NCBI RefSeq assembly: GCF_902459465.1
Contig: NC_047064.1
Location: forward strand, 6,102,762 to 6,166,761
Source: Asterias rubens
Lineage: Eukaryota > Echinodermata > Asteroidea > Forcipulatida > Asteriidae
Direction of reading: 5' to 3'
Length of the DNA: 64,000 bases
In this document: piece after piece, positions 34,911-46,394 of the stretch
Layout of the letters: every line of letters begins with the position of its first letter
Position numbering within the stretch: position 1 is the stretch's first letter
The notes under the pieces: model-generated
What the model was told of the DNA's origin: nothing
The model's database searches: none
Seen by the model: the letters and a program-made list of their open reading frames with translations, nothing else
Position numbers and translations under genes: made by a program

Positions 34911-37900
34911 ATGGCGGCGCCCATACGAAGTATAATCTTTCCCTCCGTTCTTCTATTTTTGTGCATTTCAGTTGGAATAGGAGCTTTTAATTCAGATATT
35001 GACCCATCGGACAATGTGGCATTTCATTCAGGAAACCAACAAAGTGTACAGTTTGGAGCGGCAAAGCCAAGAAGGTTGGTAAATTTACTGATTTTTATTT
35101 TTAATTTTAAAATTAAATTAAAAAATAAAAATAAACTAAATAATTAATTTGTCAAAAATGTAAACAAAAAAGTGCACACTGCAAGGGGGACTGCAAGTAC
35201 TGTGCATGTGCGGCTGTGTAACTTGAGGCCAAGCGTAGAATGCCTCTTTAAGACTTTAGTCTTATAATTTTATATATTTCTACCTCAATTAATTAGTCAA
35301 TCGTCATTCAAACAAAAATAGGAACAACTCTCAGACTCTACACCTGAACTATGGCTGGGTTCATTCCGCTATTCGTGGAGGCGATAGTGGAACGAACCTC
35401 TGTCATAGTTCTATCTGTCAGTAGCCTAGTTACAAGATTCAAAAATAAAAATTCATTCCTAATTCCTATTTCTTTCTCCATCCATGGTATAATTGTATGC
35501 TCAAAAAGTAACGTGGAGTACGCTCAACGCACAAAGTAGTTGTGATAATGTAACGGCCGTCGGGAGGAGGGTTATGATATCGCAACTAGTGCACAAGCCA
35601 CTTGACTGCGCATTCACTGCGCATTCACTGCATGGCATTGGCAGCCACTAAATTATTATCTATAAAAAAATAGGCCGTTTCCAATTTCCTTTAAAAGGGG
35701 GGGGGGGGAGAGAAAGAAAAGGAAACCCAGCAGTAAATACAAAAGAGAGAAAAAAAAGTCAACTGAGCCTTTTAGTTAGAACTTTCCCATTGCATAATAA
35801 TACTTGTAGTTAGTCCAAGTACGGTTCAAAGACAACAAAGTAGTGTTACTAACATTGTTTTACTTACAGTTTAACTTGCCGGCAGTTGTCGTCAGGCTTT
35901 TAATGCGTCCACCCTCTTGCACGTGAACTATATAGCTTATTAGTGATCTTTGTAACCGTCTCATTTAAAAACCAAGGTTTCTCCTCTACGATGTCAATCA
36001 CGGTGAGGGTTTCAACCTAAGGCGAGATGTCTACATGCGGATAGCCAACCTGCTGCGAAGGCTCAGGCAGGATGAAGACTGGGTGCTCGTGCTACCCCCT
36101 TGGGGAGGCCTGTACCATTGGAAGACTCGCTCCCTGGAGCAGATCAGAATTCCCTGGTCAACCTTCTTCAATGTGGAGAGCTTGAATCGCTTCATCCCCG
36201 TGATCGAGTTTGATGAGTTTGTGAAAGGTGAAATATTACAGTTGTAGCTCGACATGCGGCAAGGGCGGCGGTTGGCCCTCTAATTAAAAAGGATGAGCAT
36301 TCTCTAAAATACTATGGCGTGTTATATGGCCTAGCAGTTAAAAGAGCACCGGATTCAAACTTTGGTGCTTCTGATCAGTAGAGTGTTGGGGTAGACTCCC
36401 AGTCGTGACACCTGTGTCCTTAAGCAAGACTCTTAATCTTTATATCCAGACCTTGAACTTTGCTCTTAAAGGGGCCCAGCAATAGGGAAAATGGGAGTTT
36501 GTATCGGAACCTTGAAGAGGGCATCACAGCAAAAAGCACAGGACACCACAGCAACTGCTGTGAGTGCCAGGGATTAATTTTTTAGGCCTGCTGCTGCAGC
36601 TTGCAATGTTGAAAGTTGAAGGCGGGCTCTGCAAAATTAAAAACAAAGTTCTTTTAACTCATTTATTTATTTACCATTTCTCAGACTCTGGCCAGGCAGT
36701 GATAGACCAGATTCTATACCTATAGTTGTGTGCTTTCAGATGCTTGATTTCGAGCCCTTAAGTTCTAAACTTGAGGTTTAAAAATCAAGTTCGTGTAAAA
36801 TAACTTCTTTCTCCAAAACTGCGTCACTTCAGAGGGAGCCGTTTCTCACAATGTTTTATACTATCAACCTCTCCCCATTACTCTTTACCAAGTAAGGTTT
36901 TATGCCAATAATTATTTTGAGTAATTACCAATAGTGTCCACTGCCTTTAACTCATTTATTTATTTACCATTTCTCAGAATCTGGCCAGGCAGTGATAGAC
37001 CAGATTCTATACCTCCAGGGATACAAGGAGGGTTGGACCAACGGCAAGTGGGAGGAGAAGATTGATGAGCGAGAGTGCATTGACCCTCCCTCGTACCGAC
37101 CAGATGGACAGGGTCTCTACAGAGGCTGGTTTTGGGGGTACTCGGACGTCTACGCCAAAGCTTTCAAATGTTTGTCAGTGCAGGGGATGGCTGGTATAAT
37201 GGCGCCGATTCTATTGCACAATGTGACTACCAGCAGGTCAGTAAGAAAAGCCAAAGGTTGTGAAGTCGAGCGCATCTGTCATATTTATCAAATTCTGATT
37301 TGTATTTGACAACTAATTCAAGGAAAAGCTTGGGGGGAAATAGATGGGTGATTTTTTTTAAAAACTTGCTAGCTACTGAAGACTCTGATAATTGCACAGG
37401 CAATTTTGTATATATGTTTGGTCACAAGTGCTGATACTGGTCAAATTTATCAATATTGGCCAAAGGGTATTACAATTTATAATCATTCCCGACTACTCCT
37501 TTTAAAAAGTGTTGAATTTATGTCTTTTAAAATGGAACTAGGTCAGTCTTTGTAGATAGGGGAGAGAAGTTGCTGCATGACCGCTATGGGGATGCTTCTT
37601 ATTGGGCCGTAAGTACACTAAGAATTTTGGCTTCATTATGTTGTCAAACATATTATGTTGTCAAACATTGTACCTTCCTTTAGGTCTGTGTTCATTGATC
37701 GAGCTGAGGAAATGCTCCATGATTACTATGGACAAGTGGATTACTGGAACGTAAGTGGCCGTACTTCAACAATTGCTGGACAAAATTGTTGGTAAAATAG
37801 TACCCCCAAAAAACGGTTTGTTTATGGCCATACTTAAAACATTTCTTGAACAAATGTTGGTAAAATAGTACCCATGAACAGCTTGTTTTTGGAATGTTTG

Positions 37901-40900
37901 TATATCATCCGATCGTTTATATTATTGGCTTGGATCCATGTCTCAAACAACCCTGTTTAAAAACTCTTTTCTGAAACATGGCCATGCATTCTAATTTTGT
38001 GGCATGTTGTGGTCTAGGCCAACTGACTTCCAGCTATGATGTTGTCAGCAGCAGAGTGTGAGTTTGAATCCCGGTCATGACACCTGTGCCCTTGAGCAAG
38101 GCACTTAACCATAACAGCTTTCTTGACCGGTAGTGCATTCTGCTCTACCAGCCAGTCTCCTACTAGATAATACCTATGCCTACATCCTTACGAATTGTGA
38201 AGGGGAAAACCCTGTTCCAGACCCCGGTGTTAAGTGGCAACATGCCCCTGGGGCCCCTGGGTTGACTACCCGAATCAGTGCAGCCCCAACCTTGAAGTGG
38301 CCGTCGGTGACCTTGTGATGCTAGGCAACCTCTCAACAACTAAAATCCAAACAAAAAACACTTCCATCTTCCACCTTTGAGGGAGTCTAATAAGTAATGA
38401 GCTCATCAGAATTTTCAAGGTTCCATGTTTGTTAACAGGAATCAGGAAGGCATACATTTTTTTTTACCTAAAAAGGCATTACAATCAACAATCAACACGT
38501 TCTTTCAAAACTAGATGTTCTTTGGTTTATGTGATTATTTTGTTTTATACAATCTGTGTATGTTTGTCTTTTATATGATTTGTTGTTTGTTTATTATTTT
38601 TCTTTTGTAGGCAAGGAGAAGTATGAGATTTGCCAAACATTTACGAGACATCGGGGACGAGTTCAGAGCAAATAATCTTGAATCTACGGATGAGAAGGAC
38701 AAGACTGAAACGACAGAAGACTGGAGGGATATGAAGGTAAGGTTGAGTGCAGATAAAATTATTTTCTTGATTTGGGGTTGAACAAAGAAAAAATTACTAG
38801 AGTAGGACTTAACCAAAGACCTCTGGATTAACGTCCTGGCTCAGTTAAGTGTAGCCGACATCTTGGAGTGGACGTCCTTGGGCTTGTTATGTTGGGCGAT
38901 CTCCCATGAAAGAAGTGTATACAAAAATACATCATTATGCATTTAGTGCCTTTGGAAAAGGTACAGGTTGGGAATAGATCTGTGCTTCCAAAAACCAACG
39001 ATGATAATTACTTCGTTTATCGATTATGTCCACCTATGTAATAACCATTCTACTGTAGGTCATTTTCAGCAGCATCAACCTGGTGAGGAACAATTTATCT
39101 CCATCTATGACAACATTCAAGCCAAACATAAAATCTGGCCTGTTCAAACAAGCATACTCACACAATCCTCGGTCCTAATTGGTTTTCCACCTCAAGTGCC
39201 ATGAGCACCTATTTAGGTGAATACCGGCCCTATATTATAAGTTTTCATGATTTTATTATTGTTATCTTGTTCCCCCCGCCCTCTCCCCCACCCTTTCTTT
39301 ATTGACAGCCGAAACCAGGCTCTGCACTCGGAGGGCCCTACCTTGCAGTCCACTTACGACGAGAAGATTACGCTCGGAGTAAAAGAAAAGAAGTTGCTAC
39401 ATTACCGAGAGCGGCTGAACAGATTAAGGCGGCCCTAATTAAGTATGATCTGAGGAAGGTCTTTGTAGCTACTGATGCTCCTAAGCATGGTAAGTTTGCT
39501 ATACAGTCTGGAAAAGTGTCTGGTGAGAAAAAAAAAACAGCAAGGGCCAAGAAAAAGACTAAGATCAACCGCTCGTGAATTAATCCAGACCTCTTGAAGT
39601 AAATAATTTGATGTGAGGAATTTATAAATACTTACCATCCTACTCATTTACATTATTTTTACCAACCATTTTGAAACCATTCGACCACATGGGCTGTCAC
39701 AGTGTGTAGTGGCACAATAGAGCACAGATTTAAATTTGTATTGTGCACGGTACATATACTGAACTGCATGGCAGTGAACCAAAACTATCCACTAAAATAC
39801 AACAGCTTCGTCTAAGAACTAGCAGGGCACTCTCATACAAAAACACCAAATAACCTGTCTCTCAGCTTATCACCTGTTCACCAATAAATGGAAGGAAAAA
39901 TAGGGAAGACAAAAGCTCAGCTTTATATGTGGCGTGTCATGGCCGAGCGGTTAAGAGCACCGGGTTCAAGCTCTTGTGTTTGATCAGGCAGAGTGTGGGT
40001 TCGGATCACAGTCGTGACACTTGCTACATAAAATTGGGGAGGTAGTGCTTTCTGCTCTACCGGCCAGGCTTCGGACTGATGATACCCAAGCCTACATCCG
40101 TATGGACTGTTAAATGGGTAACCCTGTTTCAGCCCTAGGAGTAGGTGGCAACGGCCTCTGGAAAACAAAATTATAGCCCACACCTTGAAGTGCTTTGTGT
40201 GTCTGGCGACTTGCATAAAAAAGTATATATATACAGATGTAGTTACCAGGAATATCGCGATGCTTGCATTTGATCTTTCTAACTTAATGAGCGATAGACA
40301 AGAATGGGCAAATATCAACATAATTCCGACCTCAGTCGGCTAGAGAGAGAGAGACAGAGAGACAGACATGTATATATATTTACCACATGATATCATAGTT
40401 TCAATTTGGCATGGTGTGTATTAACCCTGCTGCACTCATACCACATGTGGTGTCTGACAGTCTGTGCACAGGAACCATCTCTGGACACAAGAGGGTGCTG
40501 TTACCATACCCCATAATCTTGACTTGCTATAGCCTTTTTTTTTTAAAGTATGTTGATGAAACTGTCCTGCCCACAGAAATCAAAGAATTGAAAAAGCTGT
40601 TACCAGACTACAAAGTCTACAACTATGTTCCTCCAAAAGGAATTCTGGAGAATTTTAAAGATGGCGGAGTGGCCATTATAGATCAATGGATATGCGCTCA
40701 TGCAAGGTTTGTTGTTAAACCGCTTAGCTGGTTCTGAACTTTGTTCTTTGACTTTAAAGTAGCACAGCATTGAGCCCAAACTAAACTATGGTAGACCGTG
40801 TCCAAATTAGCGGCTACAGCTACGGCTACAGCTAGATTTATGCACCACCATGCATTGAGGTATAGGACGTCCTTAGCAACACCCTTAGCAACAGCCGTAG

Positions 40901-41497
40901 CCGTAGCCAGCAGTTCGGATTTGGCCTTAGAAGTAGCCAAGTGGCAGCCACATTTGCCCTGGTGACATCTAGGGATGTTTGAAAGGAATGACATATCTGA
41001 CCTAATTACATTAGATGCTTAGGTCTAGTGAAATGTTGTGATATGTGACACTCAGTGCCAGTCGAGGCACATCCTAGAAAAACTGGGTTTATATAGGCCC
41101 GTCCAGTAGATGAGAAGAAGAATTTTTTAACAGCACCCAATTAAGGCCGATTGGGTATTAATGTTTCTCAACATATTAAATGTTTCATCATTTGTGTGTA
41201 TCATTTCCAACTTGTGTTCCATTTTCCCGTCAGTGTCTTGTTCTAGTACCTAGGATTTTTACCCTATACATGTATTTAGAACCAATAATTATAAGTAGTA
41301 CTAAAAATGTTTTGTTTCAACAAATGTATGTCCACAGGTATTTTATGGGAACGGGCGGGTCCACCTTCTCATTTCGCATCCAAGAGGAGAGACAGATTCT
41401 TGGGTTTGACACGAAGATGACCTACAATCGTTTTTGTGGTGACACAGAGCCAGAGGACTGTGATCAGCCGTCAGTCTGGAAGATAGTCTACGATTAA
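34911..41497 (+). CDS. POFUT2: GDP-fucose protein O-fucosyltransferase 2 (multi-exon)
   Basis: Transfers fucose from GDP-fucose to Ser/Thr of folded thrombospondin type 1 repeats in the ER (family GT68). Exons: 34911-35074, 35977-36227, 36978-37236, then either 37542-37608 or 37684-37750, then 38611-38736, 39309-39489, 40577-40706, 41338-41497. Phases join to 445 aa plus stop (human about 429). A hydrophobic signal peptide covers residues 1-25. [17 protein letters not shown] holds Glu65, equivalent to the catalytic Glu of the human enzyme, and VHLRRED holds the conserved donor-binding Arg. Other family strings: [86 protein letters not shown] is a conserved N-glycosylation sequon. The acceptor of exon 2 (AAAACCAAG) has a weak pyrimidine tract. 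Identity is firm from end-to-end motif agreement. Confidence 0.96.
35535..35590. repeat. short GTTGCGATAACGTAACC-type palindrome in POFUT2 intron 1
   Basis: GTAGTTGTGATAATGTAACG and GGGTTATGATATCGCAACTA form inverted tips with only GCCGTCGGGAGGAG between, about 56 bp. These are the tips of the long foldback at 28565-29343 with the body deleted. A G-run at 35697-35708 lies downstream. Confidence 0.7.
36325..36440 (+). mobile_element. tRNA-derived SINE fragment (Leu/Ser-like head)
   Basis: TGGCCTAGCAGTTAAAAGAG and CACCGGATTCAAACTTTGGT, then the B-box-like GGTAGACTCCCAGTCGTGAC and CCTTAAGCAAGACTCTTAA. Same family as 26003-26330, truncated. In POFUT2 intron 2. Confidence 0.65.
36653..36721 (+). 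pseudogene. duplicated POFUT2 exon-3 acceptor and exon start (broken pseudo-exon)
   Basis: These 69 bp repeat positions 36946-37014 with one mismatch seen. They include TTTACCATTTCTCAG and the first 13 or so codons of exon 3, [13 protein letters not shown], then an in-frame TAG formed at the junction with the adjacent MITE fragment (CTATAG). The acceptor is intact, so it could compete with the true one, but use would truncate POFUT2. Confidence 0.85.
36722..36945. mobile_element. truncated GGACACTATTGGTAATT-family MITE in POFUT2 intron 2
   Basis: An inverted copy lacking its far end. It begins inside the family (GTGTGCTTTCAGATGCTTGA), contains the hairpin arms and TCAGAGGGAGCCGTTTCTCA, and ends TAGTGTCCACTGCC. 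It is flanked on both sides by the 69-bp direct repeat described separately. Confidence 0.85.
37542..37608 (+). CDS. POFUT2: POFUT2 alternative exon, upstream copy
   Basis: 67 nt, acceptor GGAACTAG, donor GTAAGTAC. With the preceding split Arg codon it encodes [20 protein letters not shown] and YWA. Same length and phase as the copy at 37684-37750; 14 of the 23 residues agree. The human counterpart (RSVMLDRAENLLHDHYG) shares residues with both. No damage visible. Confidence 0.88.
37684..37750 (+). CDS. POFUT2: POFUT2 alternative exon, downstream copy
   Basis: 67 nt, acceptor TTCCTTTAG, donor GTAAGTGG. It encodes [20 protein letters not shown] and YWN. DRAE is closer to the vertebrate sequence than DRGE of the upstream copy. 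Only 75 bp separates the two, and 67 is not a multiple of three, so including both would shift the frame. Confidence 0.9.
38040..38330 (+). mobile_element. tRNA-derived SINE (Leu/Ser-like), POFUT2 intron
   Basis: GCAGAGTGTGAGTTTGAATC (B-box part), CCTTGAGCAAGGCACTTAAC, GTAGTGCATTCTGCTCTACC and CTACATCCTTACGAATTG. The last two segments recur at 39930-40200. The tRNA 5' half is eroded. Confidence 0.65.
39933..40200 (+). mobile_element. tRNA-derived SINE (Leu/Ser-like), clear copy
   Basis: GTGTCATGGCCGAGCGGTTA and AGAGCACCGGGTTCAAGCTC, followed by GTGGGTTCGGATCACAGTCG. The A- and B-box regions are well preserved. The body has AGTGCTTTCTGCTCTACCGG and CTACATCCGTATGGACTG as at 38040-38330. Confidence 0.75.
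40797..40935. repeat. GCTACGGCTACAGCTAG-family inverted repeat, copy 1
   Basis: GTGTCCAAATTAGCGGCTAC and CGGCTACAGCTAG face CCGTAGCCGTAGCC and CAGTTCGGATTTGGCC. The interior has ATGCATTGAGGTATAGGACG, shared with 55737-55860. Non-coding. Confidence 0.65.
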
Positions 41498-41938
41498 TGA
41501 AAGCTTTTTGTCCACTTATACGGTGGTCAAACGTCAAGTTTATTTTCTAGGTAAAAACTACTTATCGGTAGACGTATTTATTTTTGTAAATCTTAGCACG
41601 ATTATATTGAGCTACTTAACCAAAAATATTTTCTGATAAACTGAGCCACCACTTTATGTGTGACTTAGGTACTAAGTTCGCATTTTCAGTTTCATTCTTT
41701 TGTCAGGGTCTTGTGATATGCAAATTCTGCTTTTGATATGCGGGAACATTAATTATCTCATGTTTATGCATCACTAAGAAATTGATGAAACAAATTGTTA
41801 CCAAACCAGGATAAATAACTTTACTTACATACCTATTACATTTCACTTTATGTTTTGATACACTGTACAGCATTGATAACTAAGTTTATGACAAAATATT
41901 TCAAAAAAAGATTCAAAACCATTGTTCAGTAGTAACAG

Positions 41939-42325
41939 TTAAAGGCAGTGGACACTATTGGTAATTACTCAAAAAAATTATTAGCATAAAACCTTACTTG
42001 GTAACAAGTAATGGGGGAGCTGTTGATAGTATAAAACATTGTGAGAAACGGCTCCCTCTGAAGTAGCGTAGATTTCGAGAAAGAAGTAATTTTCCACGAC
42101 TTTGATTATGAGACCTCAGATTTAGAATTTGAGGTCTCGAAATCAAGCATCTGAAAGCACACAACTTCGTGTGACAAGGGTTTTTCTTCTTTCATTATTA
42201 TCTCGCAACTTCGATGACCGATTGAGCTCAAATTTTCACAGGTTTGTTATTTCATGCATATAATGAGATACATCAAGTGAGAAGACAGGTCTTTGACATT
42301 TACTAATAGTGTCCACTGTCTTTAA
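41939..42325. mobile_element. MITE-like element, GGACACTATTGGTAATT family, well-preserved copy
   Basis: TTAAAGGCAGTGGACACTAT to AGTGTCCACTGTCTTTAA, about 387 bp, with TTAA at both edges. The internal hairpin arms are GAGACCTCAGATTTAGAAT and its mirror. One of the closest to an apparent consensus. It lies in or just after the POFUT2 3' UTR. Confidence 0.85.
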
Positions 42326-43376
42326 TATTTATAATATATACCCTTGCATTTGAGTATGATGTATGATGAACAGCGCCCTCACTGAGGCGAAAGGTGGCAG
42401 ATCATCCGCTGTCTTTGCCAAATAGGGCGATTTGTTTGTCAGCAATAGAATGTTTTACAGTAATACAAATGTAATGAGACATTTATACAGCGCATAAGCC
42501 TCTGTGCGCATTCAACACAGAACATAAAACAAAGCATTTGATTAAAACCAAGTGAGTCTTAGAAAGTCCTACGACTACCGCGATATTAATTATTTCCTGC
42601 AATGGAATTTGGTTTTATAGATTTTAAACATGTTCTTGCCACCATGTAGATACCATGCTATTGTGTTGGTATAGTTATAAAATGTGTGTGTGCTCACTGA
42701 CCAAAATGTCACTTATTTTTATTTTTTTCCAGCAATTTGTTTCATATATTTGTTATGAAAGAAGAATTTACCTTTTCTGAAAAAAATGTCTTCCAGCATT
42801 GTAACTAAGTATTAATTTTTTAATACTTTTTTAAAGTTATGTTCCCTTAAATCACATTCACTTTGTATTGGCAATAATTAAAGTTTTTGTTAACTGTACT
42901 TAAATTGACTAATAACTGCATTTGAAGTTTTATTAAAACTCACCACGACTAATTTTACACAAATGTTTCTCTACATCATTTTGCCAATTTCTGTAAATAA
43001 TGTTTTTTGTTTTGGGTCATGCAACCATTCCCCCCCCCCCCCGGAAGTTCTATACATTTTGTGTCCACAATAATATCCCCAACATCCCCCAGTTTTTAAC
43101 AGGGATGCATATTAGTTATGCCCATGTACTTACAAGAAATAAGTGTGGTCAAACACTTTCTCCTGATATTGCAGTGTTCAGAAGGGGGGGGGGTGGTATC
43201 CTGCCACAACTTTTTCACAAATTTTTACCAAAAGGAGTATCCCGTTTCAGTAAATTAGATCTCTTTTCAGTTTATCCCAAATATTAATTTATTTTATAAC
43301 AAATGAAAAAATTTGCAGGATACAGAAATATTTCCCAGATGGTTACAGTCAGTTGGTGCAGGTTTTTTTCTTTCTA

Positions 43377-43491
43377 AGGCCGTGTCCGAATTGACGGCTT
43401 CGGCTACAGCTACGGCTAGATCGCGCGTACACTGACAGACGCGCTGATCTAGCCGTAGCTGTAGCCAAAGTCGCCAAGTCGGACACGGCCT
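43377..43491. repeat. near-perfect 115-bp palindrome, GCTACGGCTACAGCTAG family
   Basis: AGGCCGTGTCCGAATTGACG and GCTACAGCTACGGCTAGATC face GATCTAGCCGTAGCTGTAGC and CAAGTCGGACACGGCCT, with arms of about 52 bp and a 10-bp loop region. The best copy of the family seen at 40797 and 55737. It would form a strong hairpin. Confidence 0.85.
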
Positions 43492-43909
43492 AAGTTAGGC
43501 CCAGTACAACCTTAAATAGCGCCCTCTTGGGGCGTTTGGAATGCCTTACCGTGGGATGTAACTGGCCTATTTTGCGTTTCGGGTTTCGGGATTTCGATTA
43601 TCTCCAGCGCAGTGGCCAGAAATTTTTTGGGGTGGGGGGTTGCTATTTACCGTTCCGAACTACTCATTTTGTATAATTGTCAATCTCCTTGGGGTGGGGC
43701 GATCGTGGCCCTTGCCCACCTCTGGCTACGTAGGCTATTTCACTACTTTAAAAAGTGTTTGACCATGTAGCCTGGCCGAGTGAAATGTGTGTCCCTGATT
43801 GTGGAGGTAGCCACCTCCATGCTCGGAATTTCCTTCCTCTATGCTTTGATGTACACAAAGTAGTGAAACCAAGTCTAATATTGTAAACACATAAACAAAA
43901 TGGAGGTTG

Positions 43910-44215
43910 CACATAGGCAGAGTGTGGGTTCGAATCCCCAGCCGTGACACTTGTGTCAGCAAGAGACACTTTGCCATTGCTTCGTCCTTCGGATGGGACG
44001 TACAGCCGTTGGTCTCATGTGTTGTGCAAACGCACGTACATGAATCCAGTGCATTTATCGAAAAGAAAAGGGGTTCGCCCCGGTGTACCTGGCTGGCTTG
44101 GCAGCTTATTGCACCACACAGCACCTTGCAAACCATTACAGTGTGCTGAGGATTAGGTCCCATAATTCAAACCTCGTTCTCACCTTGCACCGCTTTGTAT
44201 CCTTTGGGAAAAGGC
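43910..44215 (+). mobile_element. SINE with CTTCGGATGGGACGTA body
   Basis: AGTGTGGGTTCGAATCCCCA is a good B box, then CCGTGACACTTGTGTCAGCA, CGTCCTTCGGATGGGACGTA, CCGTTGGTCTCATGTGTTG and AAGAAAAGGGGTTCGCCCCG. The tRNA 5' half is replaced by other sequence. The two strands carry overlapping chance open frames. Confidence 0.65.
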
Positions 44216-44719
44216 ACGTAATTATGGTTATTATGATTACTTAAAGTGTAGATAAATGATCATGAGCTTCAAGTTCAAGTGAACCCCCCTTGGATACAAT
44301 GTCAAAGTTTTGTTTTTTCTGAATAACTGTGGTTTGTGGTCACCACATTTCTTTCCCCGCAGAAGAATGTTGTATGTCATCAAACGACACCATTCAGGAG
44401 AACTTTACAATTCATCCAAGACTAATAATTATTATTCACCTTCCAGGAAAACCAAAACCATGTTTTGTTTCTGACACATAACAACAAATACCGGGCTGAA
44501 TGAAAGAGCCAAAGGTTACACCCCTACATACCTTTATTAAATGCTACCTCAATCTTGGTCTTGTCCCTTGAATCGAACGACAATAATGAATGCTTATAAT
44601 CATTTTGCAAATGGGAACCAGACTATTTTGTTCTTCCAGCCTCGGTTTGGTAACATTGATATCATTGGGAGAAATGCAAGATGGCTGCACAACGATAAAG
44701 GTCGATAGGGTTAGAATGT

Positions 44720-44990
44720 TTAAAGGAACACGTTGCCTTGGAATGGTTGAGTTGGTCTTTGAAAAGCGTTTGTAACCGTTTGTTATAAAATGCATCTGTA
44801 AAAATGACATTTTAAAAGTAGAATATTATACACATAATGAATGTTTATGAGTGCAATGGTGCGAATTATGTTCATGAGTTGAAAGATGGAATGTTCTATT
44901 CAACGAGGCGGAGCCGAGTTGAATGGAACATTCCAGCTTTCAACGAATGAACATATTCGCACCATTGCACGAATGAAAAACATTCATTAT
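44720..44990. repeat. AAAGGAACAC-family left end joined to a foldback
   Basis: 44720-44820 matches the left part of 19880-20271 (TTTAAAGGAACACGTTGCCT, GTTTGTAACCGTTTGTTATA). It then runs into an unrelated palindrome: AATGAATGTTTATGAGTGCA faces TGCACGAATGAAAAACATTC, and TGGAATGTTCTATTCAACG faces GTTGAATGGAACATTCC. This is either a chimeric element or a foldback inserted in an older MITE. Confidence 0.65.
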
Positions 44991-45913
44991 TTGTTTTATA
45001 TAACATCCAAGTAGATCTTTGTCATCTTGATTGAAAGATACAACTTTCAAAACAAACAATTTCAACTGTAGAAGCCGAATGCTAGTAATTTTACTATGCC
45101 TTCTTGCAGTAACACCTGCTGCGTTACCAAAGACACGCGCACGCACGCAGTGATGTTTTTACTCAGCTTTTTCGTTCCATCCGAAAAGTACCATTGCACG
45201 CCGAGCGTGCTAATTGGTTAATTGGTTTTCCTGTCATTATAAACTACGGAAGCGTATAATTGCCGCCACATCAATAAAAAAAAAAAACATCTCTTATCGT
45301 TTACGTAACCTACACAAATCTGAGAAGCGTTACCGTAACGCTTCTCAGAATATTACAAATTTGGGGGCATAAGAACTGATTTTGTGTACATATAATTTTA
45401 TACACATTACTTCGAAATGAAATGTTTCTCAAAATGCTTGATAACAATAGAAAGCTGCTGTATTAGGCTTCTAACCAAAAGTTTTTATGGCCATTGTTTA
45501 TCTTCCCTTTAAACACCAGCAAGTAAAATGTTGACGTCACTTGGTGTAACTTACAATGTAATAATTGTCAAGTTACAAACAAAAATTGCACACCCAAACA
45601 AAGGGTTCAAAGAAAAGAGAACATTAAGAAGGACACATATCGCGGGGCCTTTTGTGTGAGGAGGGTTCACGGAGTGCTTTTGATATGGGCTTGGTCACGT
45701 ACATGAGCAATATTCATTGTGAAGTTATCAGACTGTCATTGTTTGATGCGATTGTGGTGTTGGGCGATTTCTTGAGTTACCTTGGAGGGGGATATTGAAA
45801 GGTATGTTCCTGGAGATCATTCACCCCAATGTGAGGAGTGAGTTTAAAGGCACTGGACTCTATTGGCAAAACTCAAACATAGAATAGAGCAATAACTGTT
45901 AGCATGAAAACTT

Positions 45914-46285
45914 CTTAAAGCACTTGGACCCTTTCGGTAAACGGTATAGCCAATGCCCACACTTCGTGTATCACAACTTCTATGTAAAATCACAAACCTG
46001 TGAAAATTTAGGCTCAATCGGTCATCGGAGTCTGGAGAAAAAAAACGGGAAAACCCACCCTTGTATCCGCACGTTTCGCCGTGTCATGACATGTGTTTAA
46101 AATAAATCCGTAATTCTCGCTATCGGGAAGTGATATTATTTTAACTCAAAAAGTAAAGCATTTCATGGAATAATATTTAAAGAGAAGTCTTTCACCATTA
46201 CCTTCTGTAAACCCTGTAAGTTATTTGTAAATCTGTGAACTTTTTTTCTTTTCTTTTCTGTACCGAAAGTGTGCAATGGATTTAA
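45914..46285. mobile_element. MITE-like element, TTGGACCCTTTCGGTA family, copy 2
   Basis: TTAAAGCACTTGGACCCTTT to ACCGAAAGTGTGCAATGG, about 372 bp, colinear with 5486-5856. A run of AGAAAAAAAACGGGAAAACC is shared by both. The right end has more changes. Confidence 0.8.
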
Positions 46286-46394
46286 ACAAACAATGGTTTG
46301 AACGAAGTTTATGATTACGAATTGCACAAAATCAAGAAATTGTGATTCAGTATAACTATATAGGTGACAATACGTTTTTCTCGCCATTGTGAAA

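Noticed and set aside
39933..40021. tRNA-Leu or tRNA-Ser gene
   Set aside because: The head resembles a tRNA, but the acceptor stem cannot be closed and the same head plus body recurs at several places, so it is a SINE.
40411..40576. Upstream extension of the frame into POFUT2 exon 7
   Set aside because: The split Glu codon and the CCCACAG acceptor put the exon start at 40577. The earlier AAAG acceptor would bring an immediate stop in the phase set by exon 6.
43735..44163. 142-codon minus-strand open frame
   Set aside because: It spans a SINE-derived block (GGTTCGAATCCCC, CTTCGGATGGGACG); both strands are open by chance.
44544..44810. 88-codon minus-strand open frame
   Set aside because: It overlaps a copy of the CAAGATGGCTGCAC inverted-repeat family and a MITE end, with no protein motif.
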